Origin: DATFMP01 sp035266845
GTDB lineage: Bacteria > SAR324 > JACQKK01
Length of the DNA: 64,000 nucleotides
Direction: 5' to 3'
Assembly (NCBI GenBank): GCA_035266845.1
Contig: DATFMP010000023.1
Location: 35,820 to 99,819, forward strand
Under the pieces are notes generated by a model. The model did no database searches and was not told the origin of the DNA. It worked only from the letters and a program-made list of their open reading frames with translations. This document shows positions 26,885 through 35,356 of this stretch, one piece after another. The translations under genes were made by a program, and so were the position numbers. The number at the start of each line of letters is the position of its first letter. The first letter of the stretch is position 1.

Positions 26885-28353
26885 AGCCTGTCACCCGCCT
26901 GCTCTGGACGCTGCTGCTGGCAGCCTGCCTGTTCGCCCCTGCCGCATGGGGCGAGGAGAGTCCCGTCGCCGCCGGGGTGGTCTCCATCTCGGTGACGAGC
27001 CAGGCCTATGACCAGCTCATGCCCTGGATCAAGAACGCGGAGCAGTCGGCCACCGGGAACGCCGTCGTGGTGCGGGGCCACAAGCTCATCACCACCGCCG
27101 ATCTGGTGAAGAACGCCACCCTGATCGAGGTGCGCAAGTTCGGTCGCTACCCGGACTACCCGGCCAAGCTGACACTGGTGGACTACGACCTGAACCTGGC
27201 GCTGCTGGAAGTGGACGATCCTGACTTCTGGAAGGGGCTGCACCCGCTGCCTCTCTCCAAGCGGCCCGTGCAGGTGGGGCATTTCACCATCAACCGCTGG
27301 CGGGCCAACGGACGCTTCGAGCAGGGCACGGGCGAAGTGTCGGACGTGCTTGTCTCCAGTTCGCCCTACGGGCTGATGGAATACCCCGTGATGCGCGGCA
27401 CGACCAATATGGGCGGCCTGGGCTGGTCCGAGGTGCTCACGCACGATGGCGAGGTCGTGGGCCTCATCATCGGCCATTCCGAGCAGCGGATACAGGCCAT
27501 CAACAGCGACCTGCTGCGACTGCTGGTGGAGGCATCCGAGCGCAAGCCGTTCTCCGGCTTTGCACACCGCGGCTTCTCATGGCAGCGGCTCAACCAGAAG
27601 AGCCTGCGGGCCTACCTGGGGCTGCAGCACAGCAAAACCGGCGTGCTCGTGCGCCGGGTGTTCACGGGCGGCACGGGCTCCACAGAGCTGAAGCCGATGG
27701 ACATCCTGCACCGAATTGCGGGCTACGCCATCAATCCGGAGGGCCGCATCGATCACCCCACCTACGGGCTGATCTCGTTCACGATGGCCATCAACGCATC
27801 GTTGGCGCCCACCGTGCCCGTGGTCATCGAGCGGAACGGCAAGCGCATGAAGCTGGAGCTGAAACGGCGGCGCTTCCAGTCAGACGACTACCGCATTCCC
27901 CCGCCGCAGTTCGACCGGGCCAACGACTTCGTCGTGTTCGGCGGACTGGTGCTGCAGGAGCTGACCGTGGGCTATCTGCAGGCCTGGGGCAACGACTGGC
28001 GCGACAAGGCCCCGCCGCGCCTCGTGATCGAGTACGCCATGCACAGCCTGCGCGACCCGGGCTCGCCGCCGGAACGCGTGGTGTTCATCAGCCGCGTGCT
28101 GCCCGACCAGGCAAACGTGGGCTACGAGGACGTCACCAATGCCATTGTGCTGAGCGCTGACGGCAAGCCGATCCACTCGCTGAACGCGTTCCGCGAGGCC
28201 ACGCGCGATCCCAAGGGCCCCTACGACGAGATCGACCTGCTGCCGGGCTCCGGGCGCGGCAAGCTCATCTTCGATCACGCGGAACTGGACGCGATCAACG
28301 AGCGTGTGCGGAGCCGCTACGGCATCCCGCCCGCCCGCACACCGCGGTACTGA
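26881..28353 (+). CDS. Secreted pseudoprotease, paralogue of the preceding protease
   Basis: A 490-residue protein starting at GTG 26881, with a signal peptide (residues 1-24, AAWG). It aligns along its length with the upstream protease, but the triad is lost: His is D74 (LITTADLV), Asp is N105 (DYDLNLALLEV) and the NSGGP serine block is replaced by GGLGWSEV (W182 in the ungapped alignment). The fold-forming segments and PDZ-like part (VLVRRVFTGGTGSTELKPMDI) are kept, so this is a maintained pseudoenzyme rather than a decaying gene. It is translationally coupled to the active enzyme and may bind or regulate it. Confidence 0.85.
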   Translation: MKPVTRLLWTLLLAACLFAPAAWGEESPVAAGVVSISVTSQAYDQLMPWIKNAEQSATGNAVVVRGHKLITTADLVKNATLIEVRKFGRYPDYPAKLTLVDYDLNLALLEVDDPDFWKGLHPLPLSKRPVQVGHFTINRWRANGRFEQGTGEVSDVLVSSSPYGLMEYPVMRGTTNMGGLGWSEVLTHDGEVVGLIIGHSEQRIQAINSDLLRLLVEASERKPFSGFAHRGFSWQRLNQKSLRAYLGLQHSKTGVLVRRVFTGGTGSTELKPMDILHRIAGYAINPEGRIDHPTYGLISFTMAINASLAPTVPVVIERNGKRMKLELKRRRFQSDDYRIPPPQFDRANDFVVFGGLVLQELTVGYLQAWGNDWRDKAPPRLVIEYAMHSLRDPGSPPERVVFISRVLPDQANVGYEDVTNAIVLSADGKPIHSLNAFREATRDPKGPYDEIDLLPGSGRGKLIFDHAELDAINERVRSRYGIPPARTPRY

Positions 28354-28589
28354 CCGACCCATCCGCCCGGCCCGGTCTCCCCCCCGCGGCACCGCGCGTC
28401 GTCACGGTGCGGCTTCCGGCCGCAGGTTCGCCCCGCTTGGCGCTCGCGCTCCCCGCGCGCTATGCTGGGCGGTAGAGTGACTGCCGCGACGCTTCGTGGG
28501 CAACGCCGATCCCCCCGTTTGAACGGACCGCCGCTCCCCGGCTCTAATGAGTATTGCGGACAAGCCATGGGCAACCGTGGCCGTCACCG

Positions 28590-29273
28590 ATGCATCACCA
28601 ACTTGCTAAGGTGGCTGTTTTGAAAAGGCAGGAATCCAACCCAACCGAGGCAGCCGACTGGTACAGCCTCGACGACGATATCCTCATCAAGGCGCACCTG
28701 AAGGGCGATCCAGTCGCATTCGAGGTGCTCTTCAAGAAGTATCGGGATCAGGTGGCGCGATTGGTGTATTCCATCGCGAAAGACGACTCACTGGTCGACG
28801 ACATCGTGCAGGAGGTCTTCCTGCTGGTGTATCGGCACTTGGCTAAGTTCCGCCAGAACGCAGCGTTCAAGACGTGGGTCTATCGCATCACCGTCAATGA
28901 GGCGCTGAGGCAACTGGGTCGCATGCGGCGCTGGCAGCCGCTCCCGGAAGGGGACTTCGAGCCCTCGCGGCTCCCCTCCACGATGGTGGTGTTCGAGAAC
29001 GGCGAGTCGCCCGAGCGCGTGCTGATCGATGGCGAGCAGAAGCGCCTCGTGCATCAGGCTCTCGATGAGATGAAGCCGCACCATCGCATGATCCTGGTGC
29101 TCTACTACCTGGAGGATCTCTCCGTGCAGGAGATCGCCGAAGTGCTGGAGATCCCTGAGGGCAGTGTCAAGTCGCGTTTGTTCTATGCGCGGGACAGCTT
29201 GCGCAAGGTGCTTGATCCGATTCTGGACCGACAGCCCGCAGCCGTTGCGAAAGAAGGTCACCATGTCCTGTAA
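28590..29273 (+). CDS. ECF-type RNA polymerase sigma factor
   Basis: About 220-228 residues. Region 2 reads AFEVLFKKYRDQVARLVYSIAKDDSLVDDIVQEVFLLVYRH (in two parts), and region 4 has HRMILVLYYLEDLSVQEIAEVLEIPEGSVKSRLFYARDSLRK. This is an extracytoplasmic-function sigma factor. The start is uncertain: ATG 28590 is used, but TTG 28620 with AAGGTGG 5 nt upstream fits equally well. It overlaps the next gene, a zinc-motif anti-sigma candidate, so activity is probably controlled by that partner. The adjacent secreted protease pair may be part of the same envelope-stress circuit; this is inference. Confidence 0.9.
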   Translation: MHHQLAKVAVLKRQESNPTEAADWYSLDDDILIKAHLKGDPVAFEVLFKKYRDQVARLVYSIAKDDSLVDDIVQEVFLLVYRHLAKFRQNAAFKTWVYRITVNEALRQLGRMRRWQPLPEGDFEPSRLPSTMVVFENGESPERVLIDGEQKRLVHQALDEMKPHHRMILVLYYLEDLSVQEIAEVLEIPEGSVKSRLFYARDSLRKVLDPILDRQPAAVAKEGHHVL

Positions 29274-29988
29274 ACAACTGCCGTTGGTTCAACGCCTAGC
29301 CGTGGAATACCCCCCGGCCCTCAATTCTCCCGCGTGGAAGGCGCACATGCAGGAATGCTCCGAGTGCCGCCGCGAACGCTACGGATTGGATCGCTCTCTG
29401 GCCGTATTCCGCCAGTTCGCCTCCCAGCCCGCAGCCGGCCGGGCCACCGGCCCCAGTTGGGAGCAATTCTCCCAGGTTCTGGCCGCCAGCAAGCCCCAGC
29501 GCGGTTCGCGCCTGCGCTTCCGCGTGCCGTTGGCCGCCGCATCGCTGCTGGTGGCCGTCAGCTCGGGCCTGCTGCTGTGGCCCGTGACGCAGGAGCCCGA
29601 TCTGCCTCAGCCGGCCAAGATCGTGAACCTCCAGCCCGAACACCAAGCGCAGCTCCAGAGCGTGCTGCACAGTTCGCTGCTGGCCCCCGCCACCACCGAG
29701 CGAGTGATGGACGCGGTCGAGCCGCAGGCAATGACACAGGGTGAGGAGGCCGCCAGGGCCACGCTGGTTGACGATACCACCACCCTGGGCGATCAAGCCG
29801 CCATGACCGACAGCGGTATCTTCGGCCAGCAGGAGACGGAACGGGCGCCGGTGCTGCTGTTCCGCTCGCTGCAGCAGCAGCGCGCCCATCCTGAGCCGAT
29901 CCCGGTGATGCCGGTATTCGCGCCGGTGCACACTGATTCGGGCAGCCTGCTTCCGCGGGGCCTGCTCTCCCCTCGCCCCATCCGCTGA
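29263..29988 (+). CDS. Anti-sigma factor, zinc-motif, single membrane span
   Basis: A 241-residue protein overlapping the sigma gene by 11 nt. The N-terminus carries H28-x3-C32-x2-C35, the ZAS zinc anti-sigma signature that binds sigma region 2 and 4. A single hydrophobic helix spans about 87-107 (PLAAASLLVAVSSGLLLW). The rest is a disordered Gln/Ala/Pro-rich C-terminal region, presumably periplasmic. It is expected to hold the sigma factor inactive until an envelope signal. Confidence 0.85.
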   Translation: MSCKQLPLVQRLAVEYPPALNSPAWKAHMQECSECRRERYGLDRSLAVFRQFASQPAAGRATGPSWEQFSQVLAASKPQRGSRLRFRVPLAAASLLVAVSSGLLLWPVTQEPDLPQPAKIVNLQPEHQAQLQSVLHSSLLAPATTERVMDAVEPQAMTQGEEAARATLVDDTTTLGDQAAMTDSGIFGQQETERAPVLLFRSLQQQRAHPEPIPVMPVFAPVHTDSGSLLPRGLLSPRPIR

Positions 29989-30006
29989 GCCCCACCACAA
30001 GCCGTG

Positions 30007-30047
30007 CAGTGGGGCGGACGCAGGCTAGCGCCGCGCCCGCCCCACTG
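30007..30047. terminator. Inverted repeat between convergent genes
   Basis: CAGTGGGGCGG (30007-30017) is a perfect 11-bp inverted repeat of CCGCCCCACTG (30037-30047), located 19 nt past the anti-sigma stop and facing the small membrane gene at 30197. The intervening 19 nt can fold further. It probably ends both converging transcripts. Confidence 0.6.
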
Positions 30048-30196
30048 GGCACACGCCATCCTACCCGCAGGCTGCACTTTCGTTCGTTGCAGATTGACCC
30101 AACAGGACCGCCCCTCGCGCGCCGTGCGGCGGCGGGGGTGCGGAAGGCTTCTGCCGAGACCCGGACGGGCCTGTGCGGCGTGGGATGCTGCAGGCG

Positions 30197-30349
30197 CTAG
30201 CTGGAGGGCTTGCGCCGCATGAAGTACGTCAGCACCGTCGCGGCGATGCACAGCGTCAGGCCGCTCATGAAGATGTTCGGCACCATGGCGATGATCAGGA
30301 TCCAGATATAGATGAATCCCTTCATGAGCAAGCCGAGCACGTAGAACAT
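30197..30349 (-). CDS. Small membrane protein, 50 residues
   Basis: ATG at 30349 with CGGAG 5 nt upstream gives a 50-residue protein (MFYVLGLLMKGFIYIWILI start, ending FMRRKPSS). It has two hydrophobic stretches and a positively charged C-terminus, so it should sit in the inner membrane with the tail in the cytoplasm. A GTG at 30379 would add 10 residues. It follows the 30-residue protein by 40 nt on the same strand. No family recognised. Confidence 0.65.
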   Translation of the reverse strand: MFYVLGLLMKGFIYIWILIIAMVPNIFMSGLTLCIAATVLTYFMRRKPSS

Positions 30350-30389
30350 GCGAACTCCGAAAATCGAGAGGGTTGCCACCGATGCGGAA

Positions 30390-30482
30390 TCAGTGCTTGT
30401 ACACCTTCAGCGTGATGTACAGGGCCAAGGCGGAACAAACAACGATCAACGCGACCGATGCATAGAGGATATTGAAGGTCAT
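30390..30482 (-). CDS. Membrane microprotein, 30 residues
   Basis: An ATG at 30482 with AGGAG 5 nt upstream opens a 30-residue reading frame: MTFNILYASVALIVVCSAL then ALYITLKVYKH. It is almost entirely a single hydrophobic helix with a short basic tail. The good ribosome-binding site and the tandem placement before a second small membrane protein make it likely to be expressed, although it is too short for routine gene calling. Function unknown; it may be a subunit or regulator of a membrane complex. Confidence 0.6.
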   Translation of the reverse strand: MTFNILYASVALIVVCSALALYITLKVYKH

Positions 30483-30820
30483 GCGGGCTCCTGAGATCGA
30501 ACCTGGCAAGGCGTCCCGCGACGCCGATCCTTCATGTTATTTCGAATTCGCTGCGCCGTGTCAATGCCCGTGTTTGGCTGGATTGCAAGCCACGCCCTGC
30601 GAGAGAACGCGTGCCATGGCTTGTGTGCGCCCCAGGCCGCGACTTGCGGGCCTCCGGAGGCGAGACCGCATGGCCCACGCGCGACGGAGCGGATGCCGCG
30701 GGTTTGACTTCATTGGGCCCTTGGCAGATTCTTGGAGTTCTTGAAGCCACGCCGACCAGCGGACCGCATACCTCGTCCCGCCGCTCATCTCCCCCTGAAA
30801 CCCTGCAAGCCGCCGGAACC
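30483..30820. other. Divergent intergenic region
   Basis: This 338-nt stretch lies between the microprotein start (minus) and the UPF0182 start (plus). The part next to the microprotein (30520-30560) is AT-richer and probably carries its promoter. The frame upstream of 30821 is open to 30611 but its sequence is not protein-like. Nothing else is visible. Confidence 0.45.
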
Positions 30821-33589
30821 ATGCCCGCCAGACGACTGCTGTGGAGCATCATCATCCTCGTCATTCTGCTCATGTTCGTGGGATCGAACATAGTGGACCT
30901 GACGGTGAACTACCTGTGGCTCAGCACCATGGGATATCGCCAAGTGTTTCTCACCACGCTGGGCGCCAAGCTGGCGATGGGCGTGGTCGGCTTCGCGGCG
31001 ACCTTTGTCATTCTGTGGAGCAACCTGGCCTACGCGCTGCGCCAAGCGGGTGATCCGGCACAGTTCCTGCCCCAGGAGCTCACCATCACGCCGCTGGGGC
31101 AGTTGCTTACGGAGCGGCTGATCCAGCGCACGGTGCTGGTGGTGAGCCTGCTGATTGCGGTGCTCTCCGGGCTGGCGCTGTCTACAGGCTGGCAAACGCC
31201 CCTGCTCTATCTCAACGCGCGGCCGTTCGGGGTGATCGATCCGATCTTCGGCAGGGACGCATCCTTCTACATGTTCACGCTGCCCTTCCTGGACCAGATT
31301 CAGTCGTTTCTGTGGTCCATCGGGTTCTTCACGCTGCTGGGCATCGGGGGCATCTATCTGCTGCGCATGCAATCCGAGCGCAACCTGCCCTCGGACGTGA
31401 TTCCGCTGGGTCGCTTCCCCGGGCGCGGTCGCATGCACATGGCGGTGATGGGCGCGGCGCTGCTGGTCGTGATGGCGGCCGGGCTGTATCTTGACCGCTT
31501 CGAGACCATGCACACGGCCGGAGGGCTGTTCACAGGCCCGGGCTATGCGGACATCCACGGCACGCTGCCCGTTCTAGCGCTCAAATGCGTCACGGCACTG
31601 GTTTCCGGCGGCATCGTGATCTATGCGCTGTGGCGCGAGCAATACCGCATGCTGTTGGGCGTCGTCGCGCTGTTCGTGCTGGTGTGGGTGGGCGGCAACG
31701 TCTACACGTCCATGCTGCAACGCTTCATCGTCTCGCCCAACGAGTTGGAGAAGGAGCGGCCCTACCTGAAGGACCATATCGAGGCCACCAACAAGGCCTT
31801 CGGGTTGGACAAGGTGGTCGAGCGCACGCTCAATGAGGATTCGCAGCTTACCGCGCAGGACATCGCCAAGAACCGTCCCACCATCAACAACATCCGCTTG
31901 TGGGATCACGAGCCCCTGCTGGACACGTTCTCGCAGATTCAGGAGATCCGCACCTACTACCAGTTTGCCTCGGTGGACAACGAGCGCTACACGATCGGCG
32001 GCGAGCTGCGCCAGACCATGCTCTCACCACGCGAACTGAGCGTGAAATCGCTGCCCAGCCGCACCTGGGTCAACGAGCGGCTCACCTTCACGCACGGCTA
32101 CGGGGTCACGGCCGGGCCGGTGAACCGCGTGAACGAGCAGGGCCTGCCCGTGCTGTTCGTGCAGGACTTGCCGCCGCGCAGCACCGTACCCGCGCTGCAC
32201 ATCGACCAGCCGGAGATCTACTACGGCGAGTTGGAGAACGACTACGTATTCGTGAAGACGCGCCAGAAGGAGTTCGACTATCCCCAGGGCGAGCAGAACA
32301 TCTTCAACACGTACAACGGCAAGGGCGGCGTGCTGCTGGACTCGCTGTGGCGACGGCTGCTCTTTGCGGCGGATATGCAGGACATGAAGATGCTGCTGTC
32401 CGAGGACTTCACGGACGAGACGCGCATCCTCATCAACCGCAACCTCTCGCAGCGCCTGCAGGCCATCGCACCATTCTTCGACTACGATCCCGATCCCTAC
32501 CTGGTCATCTTCGACGGCAAGCTGAAATGGATCGTGGACATCTACACGCGCTCGGACAGCTACCCATATGCGCAGCAGGTGCCGGGTATCGGCAACTACA
32601 TGCGCAACCCCATCAAGGCTGTCATCGATGCGAAGGACGGCACGGTCACCTTTTATCTGGTGCAGCCCGACGAGCCCATCGCGGCGGCCTACGCGCACAT
32701 GTTCCCGGGGCTGCTGCACCCGATCTCGGAGATGCCCGAGGGCCTACGGGCACACCTGCGGCATCCGCCCGGGTTCTTCAGCGTGCAGACGGCGATGTAC
32801 GCCACGTACCACATGCACGACGTGAACACCTTCTACAACAAGGAGGACCAGTGGTCCATCCCGGTGGTGGGCAACAAGCGCATGGAGCCCTACTTCACCG
32901 TGATGAAGCTGCCGGGCGAGCAGCACGAGGAATTCATCCTCATGCTGCCCTTCACGCCGCGGCTGAAGGACAACCTGGCCGCCTGGATGGTCGCACGCAG
33001 CGACGGTGAGCACTACGGGCAGATGGTCGTCTACGTCTTCCCGAAGCAGAAGCTGATCTTCGGGCCGAAGCAGATGGTGGCGCGCATCAACCAGGACCCC
33101 ACGGTCTCCCAGCAGATCACGCTTTGGGACCAGAGCGGCTCCAAGGTGATCCGCGGCACACTGCTCGTGATCCCCATCGAGAACTCGCTGATCTACATCC
33201 AGCCGATCTACCTGAAGGCCGAGGACGGCCGCATCCCCGAGCTCAAGCGGGTGGTGGTGGGTTATCGCGACCAGATTGCAATGGGACTGGACCTGGAGGA
33301 CGCGCTGAGCAAGATCTTCGGCAACGTGCCCGCCCTTTCGGCCCTGCGGAAGGAGCGTGTGCCAGTGATGCAGCTCAAGCCGGGAGAGAAGGCCAGGCTG
33401 CCCACGGCGGCCGAAGCCGCCGAGCAGCAGCCACCGCCGCCGGGCCAGGAGAACGCGGCCCAACGCGCCATGGACCATTACCGGCGCATGAACGAGGCGG
33501 TGCGCTCGGGCGACTGGGGTACCTTCGGGCGTGAACTGGATGCGCTGGGCCAGGCGCTGCAGAAGCTGAACCGGGCCAGCCCGCAATAG
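30821..33589 (+). CDS. UPF0182 family large membrane protein
   Basis: A 922-residue protein with about seven membrane helices in residues 1-290, followed by a large soluble domain. Conserved family features include RFIVSPNELEKERPYLKDHIEATNKAFGLDKV, NNIRLWDHEPLLDTFSQIQEIRTYYQF and the later SYPYAQQVPG, all typical of UPF0182 (COG1615). The function of the family is not established. The C-terminal 70 residues are Pro/Gln/Ala-rich. Start at 30821 is the ATG just before the first helix (MPARRLLWSIIILVILLMF). It stands alone, convergent with hemW. Confidence 0.92.
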   Translation: MPARRLLWSIIILVILLMFVGSNIVDLTVNYLWLSTMGYRQVFLTTLGAKLAMGVVGFAATFVILWSNLAYALRQAGDPAQFLPQELTITPLGQLLTERLIQRTVLVVSLLIAVLSGLALSTGWQTPLLYLNARPFGVIDPIFGRDASFYMFTLPFLDQIQSFLWSIGFFTLLGIGGIYLLRMQSERNLPSDVIPLGRFPGRGRMHMAVMGAALLVVMAAGLYLDRFETMHTAGGLFTGPGYADIHGTLPVLALKCVTALVSGGIVIYALWREQYRMLLGVVALFVLVWVGGNVYTSMLQRFIVSPNELEKERPYLKDHIEATNKAFGLDKVVERTLNEDSQLTAQDIAKNRPTINNIRLWDHEPLLDTFSQIQEIRTYYQFASVDNERYTIGGELRQTMLSPRELSVKSLPSRTWVNERLTFTHGYGVTAGPVNRVNEQGLPVLFVQDLPPRSTVPALHIDQPEIYYGELENDYVFVKTRQKEFDYPQGEQNIFNTYNGKGGVLLDSLWRRLLFAADMQDMKMLLSEDFTDETRILINRNLSQRLQAIAPFFDYDPDPYLVIFDGKLKWIVDIYTRSDSYPYAQQVPGIGNYMRNPIKAVIDAKDGTVTFYLVQPDEPIAAAYAHMFPGLLHPISEMPEGLRAHLRHPPGFFSVQTAMYATYHMHDVNTFYNKEDQWSIPVVGNKRMEPYFTVMKLPGEQHEEFILMLPFTPRLKDNLAAWMVARSDGEHYGQMVVYVFPKQKLIFGPKQMVARINQDPTVSQQITLWDQSGSKVIRGTLLVIPIENSLIYIQPIYLKAEDGRIPELKRVVVGYRDQIAMGLDLEDALSKIFGNVPALSALRKERVPVMQLKPGEKARLPTAAEAAEQQPPPPGQENAAQRAMDHYRRMNEAVRSGDWGTFGRELDALGQALQKLNRASPQ

Positions 33590-33622
33590 GGCCGGTGCGC
33601 AGGCGCCGCGGCCGGGCTGCGC

Positions 33623-34765
33623 CTAGGCCACGGCGAGGGCCTGCGTAATCTCGTCCGCCAGCAACAGGCCGTCGGCGGTCAGCACGAGCCGCCCGGCCTC
33701 GAGGCGGGCGCGGCCCTCAGTGACAAGCCGCTCGACGAGAGCCTGCCGGGCCCCGTCCCAGCGCTGGCCGTGGCGGGCCTCCCACGCGGCCACATCCAGG
33801 CCGGTATCGCGGCGCAATGCCAGCATCAGCGCCTCGTTGGCTCGCTGCGCGGGCGTAAGGCGCTCCTCGTAAGCCACCGGCACCTCGCCTGCAGCCAGCC
33901 GGCGCAGCCAGGCGCGCAGGTGCCGCTCGTTGTGCCACCGGCGGCCATCCACGTGTGAATGGGCGCCGGGTCCCACGCCCAGGTAGTTCCCCCCGTCCCA
34001 CACGATCAGATTCTGCCTTCCCTGGAACCCGGGCCGGCAGAAGTTGGAGACCTCGTAGTGCCCGTAGCCCTGGCCCACCAGCCATTCCACCGCACACGCA
34101 TACTGCGCAGCCTGATCGTCCCGGTGTTCCGTGGACCAGGCGCGCACCTGCGCATCGCGCGCGAACAGCGTGCCCGGCTCGATGTCCAGTCCGTAGAGCG
34201 ACACGTGTGGGGGCTGCAGCACCGACAGCGCGCGCAGGTCTGCTTGCAGCGCCTCGGAAGGGCGACCCGGCGCACCGAAGAGCACGTCCGCATTCCAGTT
34301 CCTAGGCCCGTGCTGCCGCACGGCCTCCAGCGCGCGCCGGCCCTGGGCCGCATCGTTGCCACGGCCCAACGCGCGCAGCGTGGCGTCGTCAAGGCTCTGT
34401 AGACCCAGGCTGACACGATTGATGCCCAGCGCGCACAGCCCCTCCAGATAGGCGGGGGAGGCGTGCTCCGGGTTCACCTCGACGGCCAGTTCGCAATCCG
34501 CGGCGAACGCAAAGGCGTTCCGGAGAGCCTTCAGCAGCGCGGCCACCTCGTCCAGCGAGAGCGTGGAGGGCGTGCCACCGCCAATGTAGACCGCCCGCAG
34601 CGGTGCGGCACTTGCGCCGTGCGCGCGAGCAGCGAGCCCCAGTTCCGCCTGCAGCGCCCGCAGGTAGGGCGCGTGCAGACCCGTGCGGTTCCCGTGCACG
34701 GCGAAGGCACAGAACGGGCAGATCGTCTGGCAGAACGGAACGTGGCAGTAGAGCGCTTCGATCAC
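33623..34765 (-). CDS. hemW: HemW-like radical SAM protein
   Basis: A 380-residue protein starting at GTG 34765, immediately before the radical SAM core. The cluster motif is C12-x3-C16-x2-C19 (PFCQTICPFCAF). AVYIGGGTPSTLSLDEV, the NPEHASP block and VGPGAHSH follow the HemW/HemN-like pattern, and the length matches HemW. The usual HN-x-x-YW motif reads RQNLIVW, a deviation. HemW acts as a haem chaperone; true oxygen-independent coproporphyrinogen oxidases (HemN) have a different cluster motif. It is convergent with UPF0182 across 33 nt. Confidence 0.85.
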   Translation of the reverse strand: MIEALYCHVPFCQTICPFCAFAVHGNRTGLHAPYLRALQAELGLAARAHGASAAPLRAVYIGGGTPSTLSLDEVAALLKALRNAFAFAADCELAVEVNPEHASPAYLEGLCALGINRVSLGLQSLDDATLRALGRGNDAAQGRRALEAVRQHGPRNWNADVLFGAPGRPSEALQADLRALSVLQPPHVSLYGLDIEPGTLFARDAQVRAWSTEHRDDQAAQYACAVEWLVGQGYGHYEVSNFCRPGFQGRQNLIVWDGGNYLGVGPGAHSHVDGRRWHNERHLRAWLRRLAAGEVPVAYEERLTPAQRANEALMLALRRDTGLDVAAWEARHGQRWDGARQALVERLVTEGRARLEAGRLVLTADGLLLADEITQALAVA

Positions 34766-34821
34766 AGGCGAGCACGCGCCGCACGCGGGGGCGCGTGCGG
34801 CTACAGGCGGCGCGCCCCGGG

Positions 34822-35214
34822 CTAACGGGGCACGTAGTCGAACAACGGAAGCTGCATGAACCAAATATAGCCCAGGCAGAGCAGCACCACCACCCGCAGT
34901 ACCGTGGCCGCCGGCTTCTGCTCCACATAGATGGCCCAGGACTTGAGCACCTGCCCCACCACCACGGCCCACGCGGCGTATTGCGGCAGCAGGCCCGGCT
35001 TGCCGAAGGTAATGCTCAGCAGCGCCGCGCCCACCAGCAGCACCAGCACCCGCAGGGCATCGGACACCACCTCGGCCATGGCCTGGCCCGAGGCGGCCTT
35101 CTCACCGGAGCCCCAGGCCGGTGCGGGGCGCCGCGCCTTACGCGCCTGGAAGACCGTGTAGACGAGCATCAGCAGTACGAACAGCAAACCGTAGACGACG
35201 AGTGGCAGCTTCAT
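34822..35214 (-). CDS. Unknown small membrane protein
   Basis: A 130-residue protein (ATG 35214, GGAGGAG about 8 nt upstream) with about four hydrophobic segments: residues 3-21, 56-75, 85-103 and 108-125. A charged loop (ARKARRPAPAWGSGEKAASG) separates the first two. It is encoded between kdsD and hemW. I do not recognise the family. Confidence 0.72.
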   Translation of the reverse strand: MKLPLVVYGLLFVLLMLVYTVFQARKARRPAPAWGSGEKAASGQAMAEVVSDALRVLVLLVGAALLSITFGKPGLLPQYAAWAVVVGQVLKSWAIYVEQKPAATVLRVVVLLCLGYIWFMQLPLFDYVPR

Positions 35215-35356
35215 GGCGGACTCCTCCTGGTGCAATGCCGGCACAACGCGGGCCGGGCTACGGCGCCTCCTCTCCGACCACCACTGTAGCGCCCGGCAGA
35301 CCCGGATGCATCACAGGACGGTCACGATCGGTGGCTCGCCCCGTGGGAACGCCTTC

